Source: Mycolicibacterium goodii
GTDB lineage: Bacteria > Actinomycetota > Actinomycetes > Mycobacteriales > Mycobacteriaceae
Direction of reading: 5' to 3'
DNA: 64,000 bases
Assembly: GCF_001187505.1 (NCBI RefSeq)
Contig: NZ_CP012150.1
Span: forward strand, 682,001 to 746,000
Of the stretch, positions 8,866 to 18,021 are shown one piece after another. The notes beneath the pieces were generated by a model. It ran no database searches and was not told the origin of the DNA. It was given only the letters and a program-made list of their open reading frames with translations. Both the position numbers and the translations under genes were made by a program. Within the stretch, counting starts at the first letter, position 1. The number at the start of each line of letters is the position of its first letter.

Positions 8866-10185
8866 TCACCCGCTGATCCAGTTGCCGTGGAATCCGTACG
8901 GAACCCGCTGCGGCAGCTTGATTCTCGCAACCGGTGCACCGCCGAAGTCCGAGGCGTCCAGGATGACCAGGTCACTGCCGTCGCATTCGGGGTCGTAGAC
9001 GTAGCCCAGGTACCAGCCGTTCGATTCGTCGGCCGGTCCGGCGCCCGGGACGAACACCGCCTCGCCGGGTCCGCCGGTGCCGAGGTCGTGGCGTTGCGCG
9101 GCACCACTGGTGAGGTCGTAGCGCACCCATCCGTGGTCGGCGACGGCGACCGAGTAGCGCGCGTCGAGGCCCGCCAACCGGTCGTCGATGCGGGGGAACT
9201 CCACGCCGAGGTCGTCGAGTTGACGTTCGGTCACGGTGCCGGTCTGCAGGTCCAACGTCCAACTCCACAGCACGGCCTGCGCATCGAAGCTGCCGTTGTC
9301 GCGCCACAGCTCGGGATACCGGACCGCTTGCAGCACAACGGTGCTGCCCTGCTCGAAGGCGTTGACGACGTGGAAGACGTAGCACGGGTCGATGTCGAAC
9401 CAGCGGATCTCACCGAACGGGTCGTCGCGGCGCAGCAGGCCGAGGCGGGCGCCGTAGCTGTCGTTCCATCGGTAGGGCATGTCCCCCTCACCCTTCATGG
9501 CGACGTCGAGGTCGAACACCATCGGCAGGTCCATGAAGATCACGTGCCCGGAGGTCATCGCGAAGTCGTGCATCATGGTCTGCGCCTTGACATCCACGGG
9601 CCGGTCGATGGTCAGTTCACCGTTCGCGTCGGCGCGGTGGTAGGTGACGTAGGGCTCGAACAAGCTGCCGTAGCCGAAGAAGTGCAGTTCGCCGGTCGTC
9701 GGGCAGATCTTGGGGTGCGCGGTCATGGAGTCGACGAGCTTGCCGCCGAAGTCGTAGGCGCCGATGGTCTCCAGTTCGTTGGTGATCTGATAGGGCAGTG
9801 AGGATTCCACCAGCGCCAACGTCTTGCCCGCGTGGTTGACGACGTGCGTATTGGCCACGGCCGCACGCAGATTGCGGGTGCCGTCGGGGTTGTACAGCGG
9901 GAAGTCCTCGATGAAGCTGTCGGTGCGCACCCAGCGGTTGCGGTACCACTTGGCGGCGCCGTTCTCGATCCGGACGCCGTGGATCATGCCGTCGCCGGTG
10001 AACCAGTGCGCGGTCGCCTGCCGCGGGTTCGGACCGTTGCGCAGGTACCACCCGTCGAGTTCGGGCGGGATCGCACCGTCCACGGGCAGGTCGTACTCGG
10101 TGAGTTCGTCGGGCACCGGTGCGTAGTTGCCGCGACGGAAGAAGTCGCCGATGCCCGGCATGTTGGTCAGGTCGGTGTCGGTCAT
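8866..10185 (-). CDS. Carotenoid cleavage oxygenase family protein
   Basis: The enzyme has 439 residues from the ATG at 10185, which is preceded by AAGGA; an upstream in-frame start at 10236 lies in the operator and is rejected. It is an RPE65/CCD-type seven-bladed propeller. The four expected iron-binding histidines are all visible, in TAHPK (H157), MMHDF (H206), YVFHVV (H272) and the C-terminal YGFHGNW (H433). The family cleaves a C=C bond of carotenoids, apocarotenoids or stilbenoid/phenylpropanoid compounds using Fe(II) and O2; the substrate cannot be told from sequence. It is divergent from a PadR regulator across a 92-bp gap with a strong dyad, so it is probably repressed by that PadR protein. 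PadR control suggests a phenolic or aromatic inducer. Confidence 0.93.
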   Translation of the reverse strand: MTDTDLTNMPGIGDFFRRGNYAPVPDELTEYDLPVDGAIPPELDGWYLRNGPNPRQATAHWFTGDGMIHGVRIENGAAKWYRNRWVRTDSFIEDFPLYNPDGTRNLRAAVANTHVVNHAGKTLALVESSLPYQITNELETIGAYDFGGKLVDSMTAHPKICPTTGELHFFGYGSLFEPYVTYHRADANGELTIDRPVDVKAQTMMHDFAMTSGHVIFMDLPMVFDLDVAMKGEGDMPYRWNDSYGARLGLLRRDDPFGEIRWFDIDPCYVFHVVNAFEQGSTVVLQAVRYPELWRDNGSFDAQAVLWSWTLDLQTGTVTERQLDDLGVEFPRIDDRLAGLDARYSVAVADHGWVRYDLTSGAAQRHDLGTGGPGEAVFVPGAGPADESNGWYLGYVYDPECDGSDLVILDASDFGGAPVARIKLPQRVPYGFHGNWISG

Positions 10186-10235
10186 GGGAGGTCCTTGATG
10201 GCTGAGGCGAAGGTGGGTACTGCTCCAATCTGACA

Positions 10236-10263
10236 TTCCACAAGTGACATGTCAATAGTGGAA
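10236..10263. promoter_or_regulatory. PadR-type operator between the oxygenase and padR genes
   Basis: A 28-bp dyad: TTCCAC (10236-10241) mirrors GTGGAA (10258-10263), and the centre is TGACA|TGTCA (10245-10254). Only the three-base elements between the arms do not pair. It lies midway between the divergent starts (10185 and 10278), well placed to control both genes. Assignment to the adjacent PadR protein is inference from position. Confidence 0.7.
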
Positions 10264-10277
10264 GTTAATATGCATGC

Positions 10278-10802
10278 ATGAGTTTGCGAATGGCCGCGCT
10301 CGGCCTCCTGGTGCAACAGCCCGGCAGTGGATACGACCTGCTCAGGCGCTTCGAGAAGTCGATGGCGAACGTCTGGCCCGCCACCCAGAGCCAGCTGTAC
10401 GGCGAGCTCAACAAGCTCGCGACCGCGGGCCTCATCGAGGTGTCCGCGATCGGCCCGCGCGGACGCAAGGAGTACCGGGCCACCGCCGCGGGCCGCCGGG
10501 AACTGCTGCGCTGGATCGCCAACCCGCAGGACGATCCGCCCGAGCGCAGCGCCGGTCTGCTGCGGGTGTTCCTGCTCGGCGAACTGCCGCCCGAGCAGGC
10601 CCGCGAGCACCTGACCGCACTTGCGGCCCACTCGGAGGCCGAGGTCGAACGACTGCGCAAGCTCGAATCCTCGATCGACTGGACCGACGAACCGGGCGCC
10701 GATCTGTTCAGCCACGCCGCGCTCGACTACGGCGTGCGGGTGCACCTCATGCAGGCCCGGTGGGCGCGCGATGTGATCGAACGGATGACCGCCGATCGAT
10801 AG
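10278..10802 (+). CDS. PadR-family transcriptional regulator
   Basis: This 174-residue protein has the PadR winged helix at residues 1-80 (ALGLLVQQPGSGYDLLRRF, then QLYGELNKLATAGLI and the wing GPRGRKEYRATAAG). A C-terminal Vir-like helical domain for dimerisation follows at about 90-170. PadR proteins repress adjacent detoxification or aromatic-metabolism genes and are released by ligand. It is divergent from the carotenoid oxygenase gene, whose promoter it probably controls through the dyad at 10236-10263. The ATG at 10278 is only 14 bp from the dyad, so autoregulation is likely. A second, unrelated-subtype PadR gene follows. Confidence 0.93.
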   Translation: MSLRMAALGLLVQQPGSGYDLLRRFEKSMANVWPATQSQLYGELNKLATAGLIEVSAIGPRGRKEYRATAAGRRELLRWIANPQDDPPERSAGLLRVFLLGELPPEQAREHLTALAAHSEAEVERLRKLESSIDWTDEPGADLFSHAALDYGVRVHLMQARWARDVIERMTADR

Positions 10803-10872
10803 TTCATCGTTGCATCGTCGATAGTTTTCGATATATCGTTGAGCCATCGGAAACGCATTGACGATGCAACGA
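10796..10872. promoter_or_regulatory. Repeat-rich operator region of the second padR gene
   Basis: Three elements are stacked here. TCGATAGTT is repeated directly at 10796-10804 and 10818-10826 (22-bp period). An exact 13-bp inverted repeat has arms at 10807-10819 and 10860-10872 (TCGTTGCATCGTC / GACGATGCAACGA). A 10-bp palindrome, CGATATATCG, sits at 10829-10838 between them. The right arm ends just before the ribosome site of the ATG at 10885. This looks like autoregulation by the PadR protein encoded downstream. Confidence 0.6.
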
Positions 10873-10884
10873 AAGGACTCAGCT

Positions 10885-11613
10885 ATGCACACCCCGTTCA
10901 CACCACCCGCCGGTGACTTCGGTTTCGGCCCCGCGGGCCGCCGTGCCATGCACGAGCGCCGGGCCGCCGTTCGCGAGTTCCGCGACCAGATGCGCGCACA
11001 CCTGCACGAGGCCCGCGAACAGGGTCTCGACCCCCGCTGCGAGATGGGGCCGGCAGGCCCGGGCGGCATGGGCGGTCCCGGCCGCGGTTTCGGCTTCGGG
11101 TTCGGCTTCGACCCGGGCGCGGGCTTCGGCTTCGGTCCGGGTCCGCGCGGCCGCCGCGGTCACGGCCGCGGCAGGCGCGGGCGCCGCGGTGACGTGCGCG
11201 CCGCGATCCTGAAACTGCTGGCCGAACGCCCCATGCACGGCTACGAGATGATCCAGGAGATCGCCGAGCGCACCGACAACCTGTGGCGACCGAGCCCCGG
11301 ATCGGTGTACCCGACGCTGCAACTACTGGTCGACGAGGGCCTGATCACCGGCACCGAGACGGAGGGCAGCAAGAAGCTCTTCGAGCTCACCGAGGAGGGC
11401 CGCGCGGCTGCCGATCAGGTCGATACGCCGCCGTGGGACCAGATCAACGAGGACGTCGACCCCGCCGCGGTCAACCTGCGCGCAGCCATCGCCCAACTGA
11501 TGGGCGCGGTCGCACAGTCGGCCTACACCGCCACCGAGGACCAGCAGCAACGCATCCTCGACGTGGTCAACAACGCCCGCCGCGAGATCTACCAGATCCT
11601 CGGCGAGGAGTGA
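10885..11613 (+). CDS. PadR-family regulator with Gly/Phe-rich N-terminal extension
   Basis: The protein has 242 residues from the ATG at 10885, preceded by GAAAGGA; a TTG at 10858 in frame has no ribosome site. The first ~100 residues are not PadR: a charged helix (REFRDQMRAHLHEAREQG) is followed by low-complexity Gly/Phe/Arg sequence with alternating G-F pairs and an Arg/Gly run. The PadR winged helix then occupies about 105-180 (ILKLLAERPMHGYEMIQEIAER, PGSVYPTLQLL). The C-terminal helices resemble other PadR dimerisation domains. Similar G/F/R-rich extensions occur in actinobacterial PadR proteins and may bind nucleic acid or other proteins. The complex repeat region upstream indicates autoregulation. 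Target genes are unknown. Confidence 0.9.
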   Translation: MHTPFTPPAGDFGFGPAGRRAMHERRAAVREFRDQMRAHLHEAREQGLDPRCEMGPAGPGGMGGPGRGFGFGFGFDPGAGFGFGPGPRGRRGHGRGRRGRRGDVRAAILKLLAERPMHGYEMIQEIAERTDNLWRPSPGSVYPTLQLLVDEGLITGTETEGSKKLFELTEEGRAAADQVDTPPWDQINEDVDPAAVNLRAAIAQLMGAVAQSAYTATEDQQQRILDVVNNARREIYQILGEE

Positions 11614-11633
11614 CCAACCCGTAGGCTGCCCAC

Positions 11634-12314
11634 GTGGACAGCCTCGTGACCGTGATCGTGCCGGCGTTCGTCGGCGTCCTGACCGCCGTCGCTGCCGTCA
11701 TCGGCCTCGAATATCGCGATGTGGACGCCTACGAGCGCAGGCGCGCGATCTGGCAGTGGTTGCTGGTGCTGCTCGCGACCGTCGCGACGGCAGGCGCCAC
11801 CAACTCGGCCTCCGGCGTCGGACACCTCATCACCGCGGCCGCACTGGGCACCTTCGCCGCGGCCGCGGTGATCCTCGCGCACATCATGTGGCGCAAACGG
11901 GTTCCCGACGCCGAACCGCGCATCCTCGGGCTCGCGACGTCGGCCGCGGTGCTCGCCGTCCTCGTCGTCGCCGGCTCGGTGACACTCACCTACATCCAGG
12001 GCAAGGGCTGCCGCCAGGCCGACCCGCTCATCCAATCCAGCCTGGCCAGTTCAGGTGCCATCCTGCCGGTGTTCGACGCCAACCAAGGCCCCACCACAAG
12101 CGACTTCGACAATTGGGCCAAGATAATCCGAGAGCAGGCCCAAGCGGTCACGGTCGGCGGTGATATCGCTCAGCGCGCCAACAAGATCGGCGATCTCGCC
12201 GGGCAGATTGCCGACGCATACCGAGCAGGTGACAAGAACAAGCACGCCGCGTTGGGCGCAGATTATTACGACGAGCTCAAGTTCCTGCTCACCAAGTGCC
12301 ATCCGCAGGGGTGA
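11634..12314 (+). CDS. Hypothetical membrane protein with soluble C-terminal domain
   Basis: This 226-residue protein starts at GTG 11634, 20 bp after the padR gene. Four hydrophobic segments are visible (about residues 4-24, 42-58, 64-84 and 102-122), followed by a soluble domain of ~100 residues with two cysteines (GKGCRQ and TKCHPQ) that could form a disulphide if the domain faces outward. I recognise no family. Its end abuts the convergent glpK stop with no gap. Co-transcription with padR is possible but not shown. Confidence 0.75.
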   Translation: MDSLVTVIVPAFVGVLTAVAAVIGLEYRDVDAYERRRAIWQWLLVLLATVATAGATNSASGVGHLITAAALGTFAAAAVILAHIMWRKRVPDAEPRILGLATSAAVLAVLVVAGSVTLTYIQGKGCRQADPLIQSSLASSGAILPVFDANQGPTTSDFDNWAKIIREQAQAVTVGGDIAQRANKIGDLAGQIADAYRAGDKNKHAALGADYYDELKFLLTKCHPQG

Positions 12315-13832
12315 TCACTCGATCTCGACCCAGTCGAGGGTGCGCTGCACGGCCTTCTGCCATCCCGCGTAACCCTTCTCGCGTTGTTCGTCGGACCACT
12401 GAGGTGACCAGCGCAGGTCCTCCTGCCAGTTGGCCCGCAGATCGTCGGCGTTCTCCCAGAACCCCACCGCCAGACCGGCCGCGTACGCCGCGCCGAGCGC
12501 CGTGGTCTCGGCGACCACCGGCCTGACCACGTCGACGCCGAGCACGTCGGCCTGGATCTGCATGCACAGCGCGTTGGCGGTGATCCCGCCGTCGACCTTC
12601 AGAACCTCAAGGTGCACACCGGAATCCGCTTCCATCGCGTCGACCACGTCGCGGCTCTGATAGCAGATCGCCTCCAGCGTCGCCCGCGCCAGATGCGCGT
12701 TGGTGTTGAACCGCGACAGCCCCACGATCGCCCCGCGGGCGTCCGAGCGCCAGTACGGCGCGAACAGGCCCGAGAACGCGGGCACGAAGTACACGCCGCC
12801 GTTGTCGCTGACCTGCCGTGCCAGCGCCTCGCTCTGGGACGCGCCGCTGATGATGCCGAGTTGATCGCGCAGCCACTGCACGGCCGACCCGGTCACCGCG
12901 ATCGAACCCTCAAGCGCGTAAACCGGTTTGGTGTCACCGAACTGGTAGCACACCGTGGTCAGCAGCCCGTTGTCCGAGCGCACGATCTTCTCGCCGGTGT
13001 TGAGCAGCAGGAAATTGCCGGTGCCATAGGTGTTCTTGGCCTCGCCGGCCTTCAGGCACACCTGGCCGACCATCGCGGCCTGCTGGTCACCCAGGATGCC
13101 CGTCAGCGGGATCTGCCCGGCCAGCGGACCGTCGTCGCGGGTGATCCCGTACGACTCGGGATACGACGACGGTTTGATCTGGGGCAGCATCTGACGCGGA
13201 ATCCCGAAGAACGACAACAGTTCGTCGTCCCAGTCGAGGGTCTCCAGGTTCATCAGCATGGTGCGGCTGGCGTTGGTGACGTCGGTGACGTGCACACCGC
13301 CGCGCGGCCCGCCGGTGAGGTTCCACGCGACCCAGCTGTCGGCGGTTCCGAAGATCGCGTCGCCCTTCTCGGCGTCCTCACGGACCCCGGGCACGTTCTC
13401 CAGGATCCACTGGATCTTGCCTCCCGAGAAGTACGTCGCGGGCGGCAGACCGGCCTTGCGGCGGATGACCTCGCCGCGGCCGTCCCGGTCGAGCGCGGCC
13501 GCGATGCTGTCGGTGCGGGTGTCCTGCCAGACGATGGCGTTGTAATAGGGCCTGCCGGTGTGCCGGTTCCACACCAGCGAGGTCTCGCGCTGGTTGGTGA
13601 TGCCGAGCGCGGCCAGGTCGCTCGCCCGCAGATCGGTGCGGTTGAGCGCCGTCATCACCACCGAGGCGGTGCGCTCCCAGATCTCCACCGGGTTGTGCTC
13701 GACCCAGCCCGCCTTGGGCAGGATCTGTTCGTGTTCGAGCTGGTGACGGCCCACTTCGGCGCCGTCATGGTCGAAGATCATGCACCGCGTGCTCGTGGTG
13801 CCCTGGTCGATCGCTGCGACGAAATCGGCCAC
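12315..13832 (-). CDS. glpK: Glycerol kinase
   Basis: This is a 505-residue FGGY-family kinase of standard length for GlpK, converting glycerol and ATP to glycerol 3-phosphate in the cytoplasm. The nucleotide-binding loop DQGTTSTR is at residues 9-16. The glycerol-site region NQRETSLVW and the signatures [13 protein letters not shown] and [11 protein letters not shown] are present, and the C-terminal domain has [19 protein letters not shown]. The GTG at 13832, with AGAGGA upstream, is chosen; the longer frame has no ribosome site and runs into the divergent methyltransferase. Synteny is with Rv3696c. No glpF or glpD is adjacent. Confidence 0.97.
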   Translation of the reverse strand: MADFVAAIDQGTTSTRCMIFDHDGAEVGRHQLEHEQILPKAGWVEHNPVEIWERTASVVMTALNRTDLRASDLAALGITNQRETSLVWNRHTGRPYYNAIVWQDTRTDSIAAALDRDGRGEVIRRKAGLPPATYFSGGKIQWILENVPGVREDAEKGDAIFGTADSWVAWNLTGGPRGGVHVTDVTNASRTMLMNLETLDWDDELLSFFGIPRQMLPQIKPSSYPESYGITRDDGPLAGQIPLTGILGDQQAAMVGQVCLKAGEAKNTYGTGNFLLLNTGEKIVRSDNGLLTTVCYQFGDTKPVYALEGSIAVTGSAVQWLRDQLGIISGASQSEALARQVSDNGGVYFVPAFSGLFAPYWRSDARGAIVGLSRFNTNAHLARATLEAICYQSRDVVDAMEADSGVHLEVLKVDGGITANALCMQIQADVLGVDVVRPVVAETTALGAAYAAGLAVGFWENADDLRANWQEDLRWSPQWSDEQREKGYAGWQKAVQRTLDWVEIE

Positions 13833-13878
13833 TGTGGTCCTCTCGGGTCGCTCGCTGCTGCCGGCTGGAACGTCCATC

Positions 13879-14649
13879 ATGGCGTACATGGCCCCCGATA
13901 CCGCAGATCCCGCCGATATCGCCGACATGCCGCGCGGCGGACCGCGCGCGTCCTGTCTGGACCGGTTGTTGCAGACCGACCGGCTGGAGTACCTGGACCG
14001 GGTGCCGGTCGACGACGGCAATGAGGCGCGGCGGCGCAGCGTCGTGCGGGCCCTGGAGTGGACCGGCGACGTGTTCGGCAATCACGAGAAGTTCGCCGCC
14101 ATCGCGCTTGACCTGGTGGCCGAGGTGGCCGATCCGCGGATCCTCGAACTCGGCGCCGGTCACGGCGGTGTGTCCCGCCGGCTGCTGGCCAACCACCCGA
14201 CGGCGCACGTGACGGTCACCGACGTCGACCCGGTCTCGGTGGCGGCGATGGCCGACGGCGACCTCGGCACCCATCCGCGTGCGGTGGTGCGCACGATGGA
14301 CGCCACCGACATCGACGCCGACGACGGCTCCTTCGACCTGGCGGTGTTCGCGTTGTCGTTTCACCATCTGTCGCCCGATCGGGCCGCCCGGGTGTTCGCC
14401 GAAGGCACCCGCGTCGCCGACACGCTGTTGATCATCGATCTGCCGCGACCGCCCGCCCCGCTGCATCTGTTGCGGCTGGCGACGATGCTGCCGCTGGCCC
14501 CGCTGGTGCCGTTCCTGCACGACGGCGTGATCAGCTCACTGCGCTGTTACAGCCCGTCGGCGCTGCGGGCGCTGGCCGAACACGCGGGCGTCACCGTCGA
14601 ACTGCGCAGCGGTCTGACCACGCCGCAGATCGTCATCGCGCGCCGGTAG
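13879..14649 (+). CDS. Class I SAM-dependent methyltransferase
   Basis: The product has 256 residues from the ATG at 13879 (a second ATG at 13888 is also possible; neither has a clear ribosome site). The SAM-binding motif I is [15 protein letters not shown] near residue 95, with the acidic end of strand 2 in VTDVDPVS and motif III-like [16 protein letters not shown]. The C-terminal part resembles small-molecule methyltransferases of the type 11 fold ([14 protein letters not shown]). The substrate is unknown. It is divergent from glpK across 46 bp and convergent with the acyltransferase, one base apart. Confidence 0.88.
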   Translation: MAYMAPDTADPADIADMPRGGPRASCLDRLLQTDRLEYLDRVPVDDGNEARRRSVVRALEWTGDVFGNHEKFAAIALDLVAEVADPRILELGAGHGGVSRRLLANHPTAHVTVTDVDPVSVAAMADGDLGTHPRAVVRTMDATDIDADDGSFDLAVFALSFHHLSPDRAARVFAEGTRVADTLLIIDLPRPPAPLHLLRLATMLPLAPLVPFLHDGVISSLRCYSPSALRALAEHAGVTVELRSGLTTPQIVIARR

Positions 14650-14650
14650 G

Positions 14651-15778
14651 TCAACGGCGCGGCCGGGTCAGCCGGTGCAGCAGCCACGCCACCGGGATCG
14701 TCGCGACCAGCGTCGTCGCGAAAAGCCCGGCCGCCGACCCGGTGTAGACGTGCCAGCCCAGCACGAACTCCATCACCAGATCCATCACCACGACGTGCAG
14801 CAGGAAGATCTCGTAGGAGATCTCGCCCAGCCACACCATCGGCCTGCCGCCCAGCAGCCGTGCGTAGGCTCCGGTGGAGCCCAGCGCAAGCGGCGCCACC
14901 ACGAGCGTGGCGATCACCGCGTAGAGCACGGTCTTGGCGATGTCCTCGCCCGCGGTCAGCGCGGGCGAGGTGGTCAGACCCGCGATTGGCGTCGACACCA
15001 CCAGGTATCCCGCCACCGCGACGGGTAGCACCGCCGCGGCGTGGCACCGCACGCCCATGACGGCGAGCACCGCGAGCATCATGCCGCCGACGAACCACAC
15101 CAGATAGTGCGGCAGCCACGCACCTGCGCTCACCGGCAGCCACCCGGCGTGCGATGCCATGAGCCACACCGGGCTCACCGCGCCGAGCAGCGCCAGCCCG
15201 GCCAGCACGAGCCACGGCCGAAATCGCCTGCGGCACAGCACCACCAGCAGCAGGTACGCCAGCAGCGGCAGCACCGCGTAGAACGTCACCTCGACCGCAA
15301 GGCTCCACATCTGGGTGAGCCCCTGATGCAGATAGCTCGTGTAGTAGTCGGCGCGGTAGATCTGCGTCAGCGTCAGATGACGCCACAGCCCGGTCCAGGT
15401 GTGGCCCGGGTTCGGTTCCACGTTGCGCAGTTCGTAGATGCCGAACACCAGCAGCACCGTCACCACGTAGGCGGGCATGATGCGGCGGAACCGGCTGCGC
15501 GCGTACCGGCGCACGTTCGGCGCGGGTGCACCGCCCGCCGCGGCCTGCACCCACGGGCGGAACAACAGCAACCCGGACAGCACGAAGAAGATCGCGACAC
15601 CGATCTCAAGGCGCGCCGCCAGCAGGCCGACGTAACCGTGTGTCAGCAGACCGGTGCCGTAGGCCGCGTGCGTGCCCATCACCGTCAGCGCCGCGACGGC
15701 ACGCACGCCGGTCAGCGACGCGATGCGGTCAGGGCGGGAAACCTGCTCGAGCCCGCCCTGATCTGCCTCCGCGGTCAT
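14651..15778 (-). CDS. Acyltransferase family 3 membrane protein
   Basis: This 375-residue polytopic protein has about ten hydrophobic helices. The family start is evident: DRIASLTGVRAVAALTVMGTH with the conserved His near residue 37, then VAIFFVLSGLLLFRPW and YARSRFRRIMPAYVV. The family O-acylates sugars, peptides or lipids at the membrane. In mycobacteria related proteins act on trehalose, glycopeptidolipids or cell-wall polysaccharides; the substrate here is not evident. It is a stand-alone gene, divergent from the GCS2-type ligase gene at 15846 with a 67-bp gap that must hold both promoters. Confidence 0.93.
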   Translation of the reverse strand: MTAEADQGGLEQVSRPDRIASLTGVRAVAALTVMGTHAAYGTGLLTHGYVGLLAARLEIGVAIFFVLSGLLLFRPWVQAAAGGAPAPNVRRYARSRFRRIMPAYVVTVLLVFGIYELRNVEPNPGHTWTGLWRHLTLTQIYRADYYTSYLHQGLTQMWSLAVEVTFYAVLPLLAYLLLVVLCRRRFRPWLVLAGLALLGAVSPVWLMASHAGWLPVSAGAWLPHYLVWFVGGMMLAVLAVMGVRCHAAAVLPVAVAGYLVVSTPIAGLTTSPALTAGEDIAKTVLYAVIATLVVAPLALGSTGAYARLLGGRPMVWLGEISYEIFLLHVVVMDLVMEFVLGWHVYTGSAAGLFATTLVATIPVAWLLHRLTRPRR

Positions 15779-15845
15779 CGGGGCCCGACCCTACAGTTCT
15801 TCCGCCAGGTTTATTCGCGATTTTGTTGCGCAAACGTCAGCGACG

Positions 15846-17330
15846 ATGTTGCATCGCGTTGTGGGCGAAGAGGTCAAACGCACCGAGTACACGCGGGCGC
15901 ACCGCCAGGAGTACCGCCGCAAGGTGCAGTTGTGCCTCGACGTGTTCGAGACCATGCTCACGCAGTCCAGCTTCGAGTTCGAGCGCCCGCTCACCGGCAT
16001 GGAGATCGAGTGCAACCTCGTCGACGGTGACTACCAGCCGGCGCTGCGGAACCACGAGGTGCTCAAGTCGATCGCCGATCCCGCCTACCAGACCGAATTG
16101 GGTGCCTACAACATCGAATTCAATGTGCCACCCCGGCCGCTGCCCGGACGCTCGGCGCTCGAGCTGGAAGACGAGGTCCGGGCCAGCCTCAACGCCGCCG
16201 AGGCCAAGGCCGCCGCGGACGGCACCCACATCGTGATGATCGGGATCCTGCCGACGCTTATGCCCGAACACCTTTCGGGCAGCTGGATGAGCGAGTCGAC
16301 GCGGTATCGGGCGCTCAACGACTCGATCTTCACCGCGCGCGGCGAGGATCTGGTGATCGACATCGCCGGCCCGGAGCGGCTGAGCATCCAGGCCGCCTCG
16401 ATCGCCCCCGAGTCGGCGTGCACCAGCATGCAACTGCACCAGCAGGTGTCCCCCGCCGAGTTCGCGCAGTACTGGAACGCCGCGCAGGTGCTGGCCGGGC
16501 CGCAACTCGCGGTGGGCGCCAACTCGCCGTTCTTCTTCGGTCACCACCTGTGGGCCGAGACCCGCATCGAGCTGTTCACCCAGGCCACCGACACCCGGCC
16601 CGACGAGTTGAAGACGCAGGGTGTGCGCCCGCGGGTGTGGTTCGGCGAACGCTGGATCACCTCGATCTTCGACCTGTTCGAGGAGAACGTCCGCTACTTC
16701 CCGTCGCTGCTACCGGAACTCTCCGACGAGGATCCGGCCGCCGAACTCGCCGCGGGCCGCACCCCGAGGCTCTCGGAGTTGCGCCTGCACAACGGCACCA
16801 TCTACCGCTGGAACCGGCCGATCTACGACGTGGTGAACGGCATGCCGCATCTGCGGGTGGAGAACCGGGTGCTGCCCGCCGGGCCCACCGTGATCGACAT
16901 GATGGCCAACGCGGCGTTCTACTACGGGCTGCTGCGCACGCTCGCCGAGGACGACCGGCCGATCTGGACGAAGATGAGTTTCGCTGCCGCGCATCACAAC
17001 TTCACCGCGGCCGCGCAGCACGGGATGGAGTCGCGGCTGTACTGGCCCGAGCTGGGCGAGGTGACGCCCGACGAGCTGATCCTGCGTCAGCTGCTGCCGC
17101 TGGCCCACGAGGGGCTGCGCCGCCGCGGCGTCGCGGGCGAGGTCTGCGACCGGTATCTGGGTGTGATCGAGGGCCGGGCGAAGAGCGGCCGCACGGGTGC
17201 GGCGTGGCAGGTGTCGACGGTCCGCAAAATACAGGAAAGCGGCAGGTCACGGCCCGAGGCGCTGGCCGAGATGCTGCATCGGTATGTCGACCGGATGCAC
17301 AGCAACGAGCCGGTCCACACATGGGACTGA
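15846..17330 (+). CDS. GCS2-type glutamate–cysteine ligase family protein
   Basis: This 494-residue protein belongs to the glutamate-cysteine ligase type 2 (GCS2/YbdK-like) superfamily. Visible motifs include GMEIECNLVDGDY near residue 50, the ATP/substrate region YNIEFNVPPRPL, SACTSMQLHQQVSP and RVENRVLPAGPTVIDMMAN. Family members ligate glutamate to an amine or cysteine with ATP. Gene order identifies it with Rv3698, a paralogue distinct from EgtA, which lies at 31588-32859 here. The true substrate is unknown. The start may be the ATG at 15846 or the GTG at 15861; neither has a convincing ribosome site. It is followed after 19 bp by a methyltransferase, a likely operon partner. Confidence 0.87.
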   Translation: MLHRVVGEEVKRTEYTRAHRQEYRRKVQLCLDVFETMLTQSSFEFERPLTGMEIECNLVDGDYQPALRNHEVLKSIADPAYQTELGAYNIEFNVPPRPLPGRSALELEDEVRASLNAAEAKAAADGTHIVMIGILPTLMPEHLSGSWMSESTRYRALNDSIFTARGEDLVIDIAGPERLSIQAASIAPESACTSMQLHQQVSPAEFAQYWNAAQVLAGPQLAVGANSPFFFGHHLWAETRIELFTQATDTRPDELKTQGVRPRVWFGERWITSIFDLFEENVRYFPSLLPELSDEDPAAELAAGRTPRLSELRLHNGTIYRWNRPIYDVVNGMPHLRVENRVLPAGPTVIDMMANAAFYYGLLRTLAEDDRPIWTKMSFAAAHHNFTAAAQHGMESRLYWPELGEVTPDELILRQLLPLAHEGLRRRGVAGEVCDRYLGVIEGRAKSGRTGAAWQVSTVRKIQESGRSRPEALAEMLHRYVDRMHSNEPVHTWD

Positions 17331-17349
17331 GACGCGTACGTTGGGTGGC

Positions 17350-18021
17350 ATGACATCACACGTGCTGGATTGGGATGGTGCTTACCGGGGGGATGCGGGT
17401 TTCCAGGGGCCGCCGCCGTGGAACATCGGCGAACCGCAGCCTGAGCTGGCGGCCCTGCACCGCGCCGGGAAATACCGCAGCGACGTGCTCGACGCGGGTT
17501 GCGGGCATGCCGAGCTGTCATTGGCGCTGGCTGCCGACGGGTACACCGTCGTCGGCATGGATCTGAGCCCGTCGGCGATCGCCGCGGCCAACCGGGCCGC
17601 CCAGGAGCGCAACCTGGCGACCGCCAGCTTCGTGCAGGGCGACATCACGTCGTTCACCGGCTACGACGGCCGGTTCAACACCGTGATCGACTCGACGCTG
17701 TTCCACTCCCTTCCGGTCGAGGGCCGCGATGGCTACCTGCAGTCCATCCACCGCGCGTCGGCGCCCGGCGCGAGCTACTTCGTGCTGGTGTTCGCCAAGG
17801 GCGCGTTCCCGGCCGACCTCGAGGTCAAGCCCAACGAGGTCACCGAAGAGGAACTGCGCACCACGGTCGCCAAGTACTGGGTGGTCGACGACATCCGGCC
17901 CGCGTTCATCCACGCGAACGCCGTCGTCTTCCCCGACGCGCCCGAACTGCCGCCGCACGGCTACGACGACAAGGGCCGCATCATGTTCCCGGCCTTCCTG
18001 CTCGAGGCGCACAAACAGTAG
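17350..18021 (+). CDS. Class I SAM-dependent methyltransferase (Rv3699-like)
   Basis: The enzyme has 223 residues from the ATG at 17350. SAM motif I is VLDAGCGHAELSLALA near residue 47, with GMDLSPSAI after strand 2 and VIDSTLFHSLP at strand 4. Small methyltransferases of this type act on thiols, selenols, halides or other small molecules (TPMT-like and UbiE-like sequences), but the acceptor is not determined by sequence. It follows the GCS2-type ligase with 19 bp between them, as in the Rv3698-Rv3699 pair, so a shared pathway of ligation then methylation is possible. The longer upstream frame overlaps the ligase and is rejected. Confidence 0.9.
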   Translation: MTSHVLDWDGAYRGDAGFQGPPPWNIGEPQPELAALHRAGKYRSDVLDAGCGHAELSLALAADGYTVVGMDLSPSAIAAANRAAQERNLATASFVQGDITSFTGYDGRFNTVIDSTLFHSLPVEGRDGYLQSIHRASAPGASYFVLVFAKGAFPADLEVKPNEVTEEELRTTVAKYWVVDDIRPAFIHANAVVFPDAPELPPHGYDDKGRIMFPAFLLEAHKQ

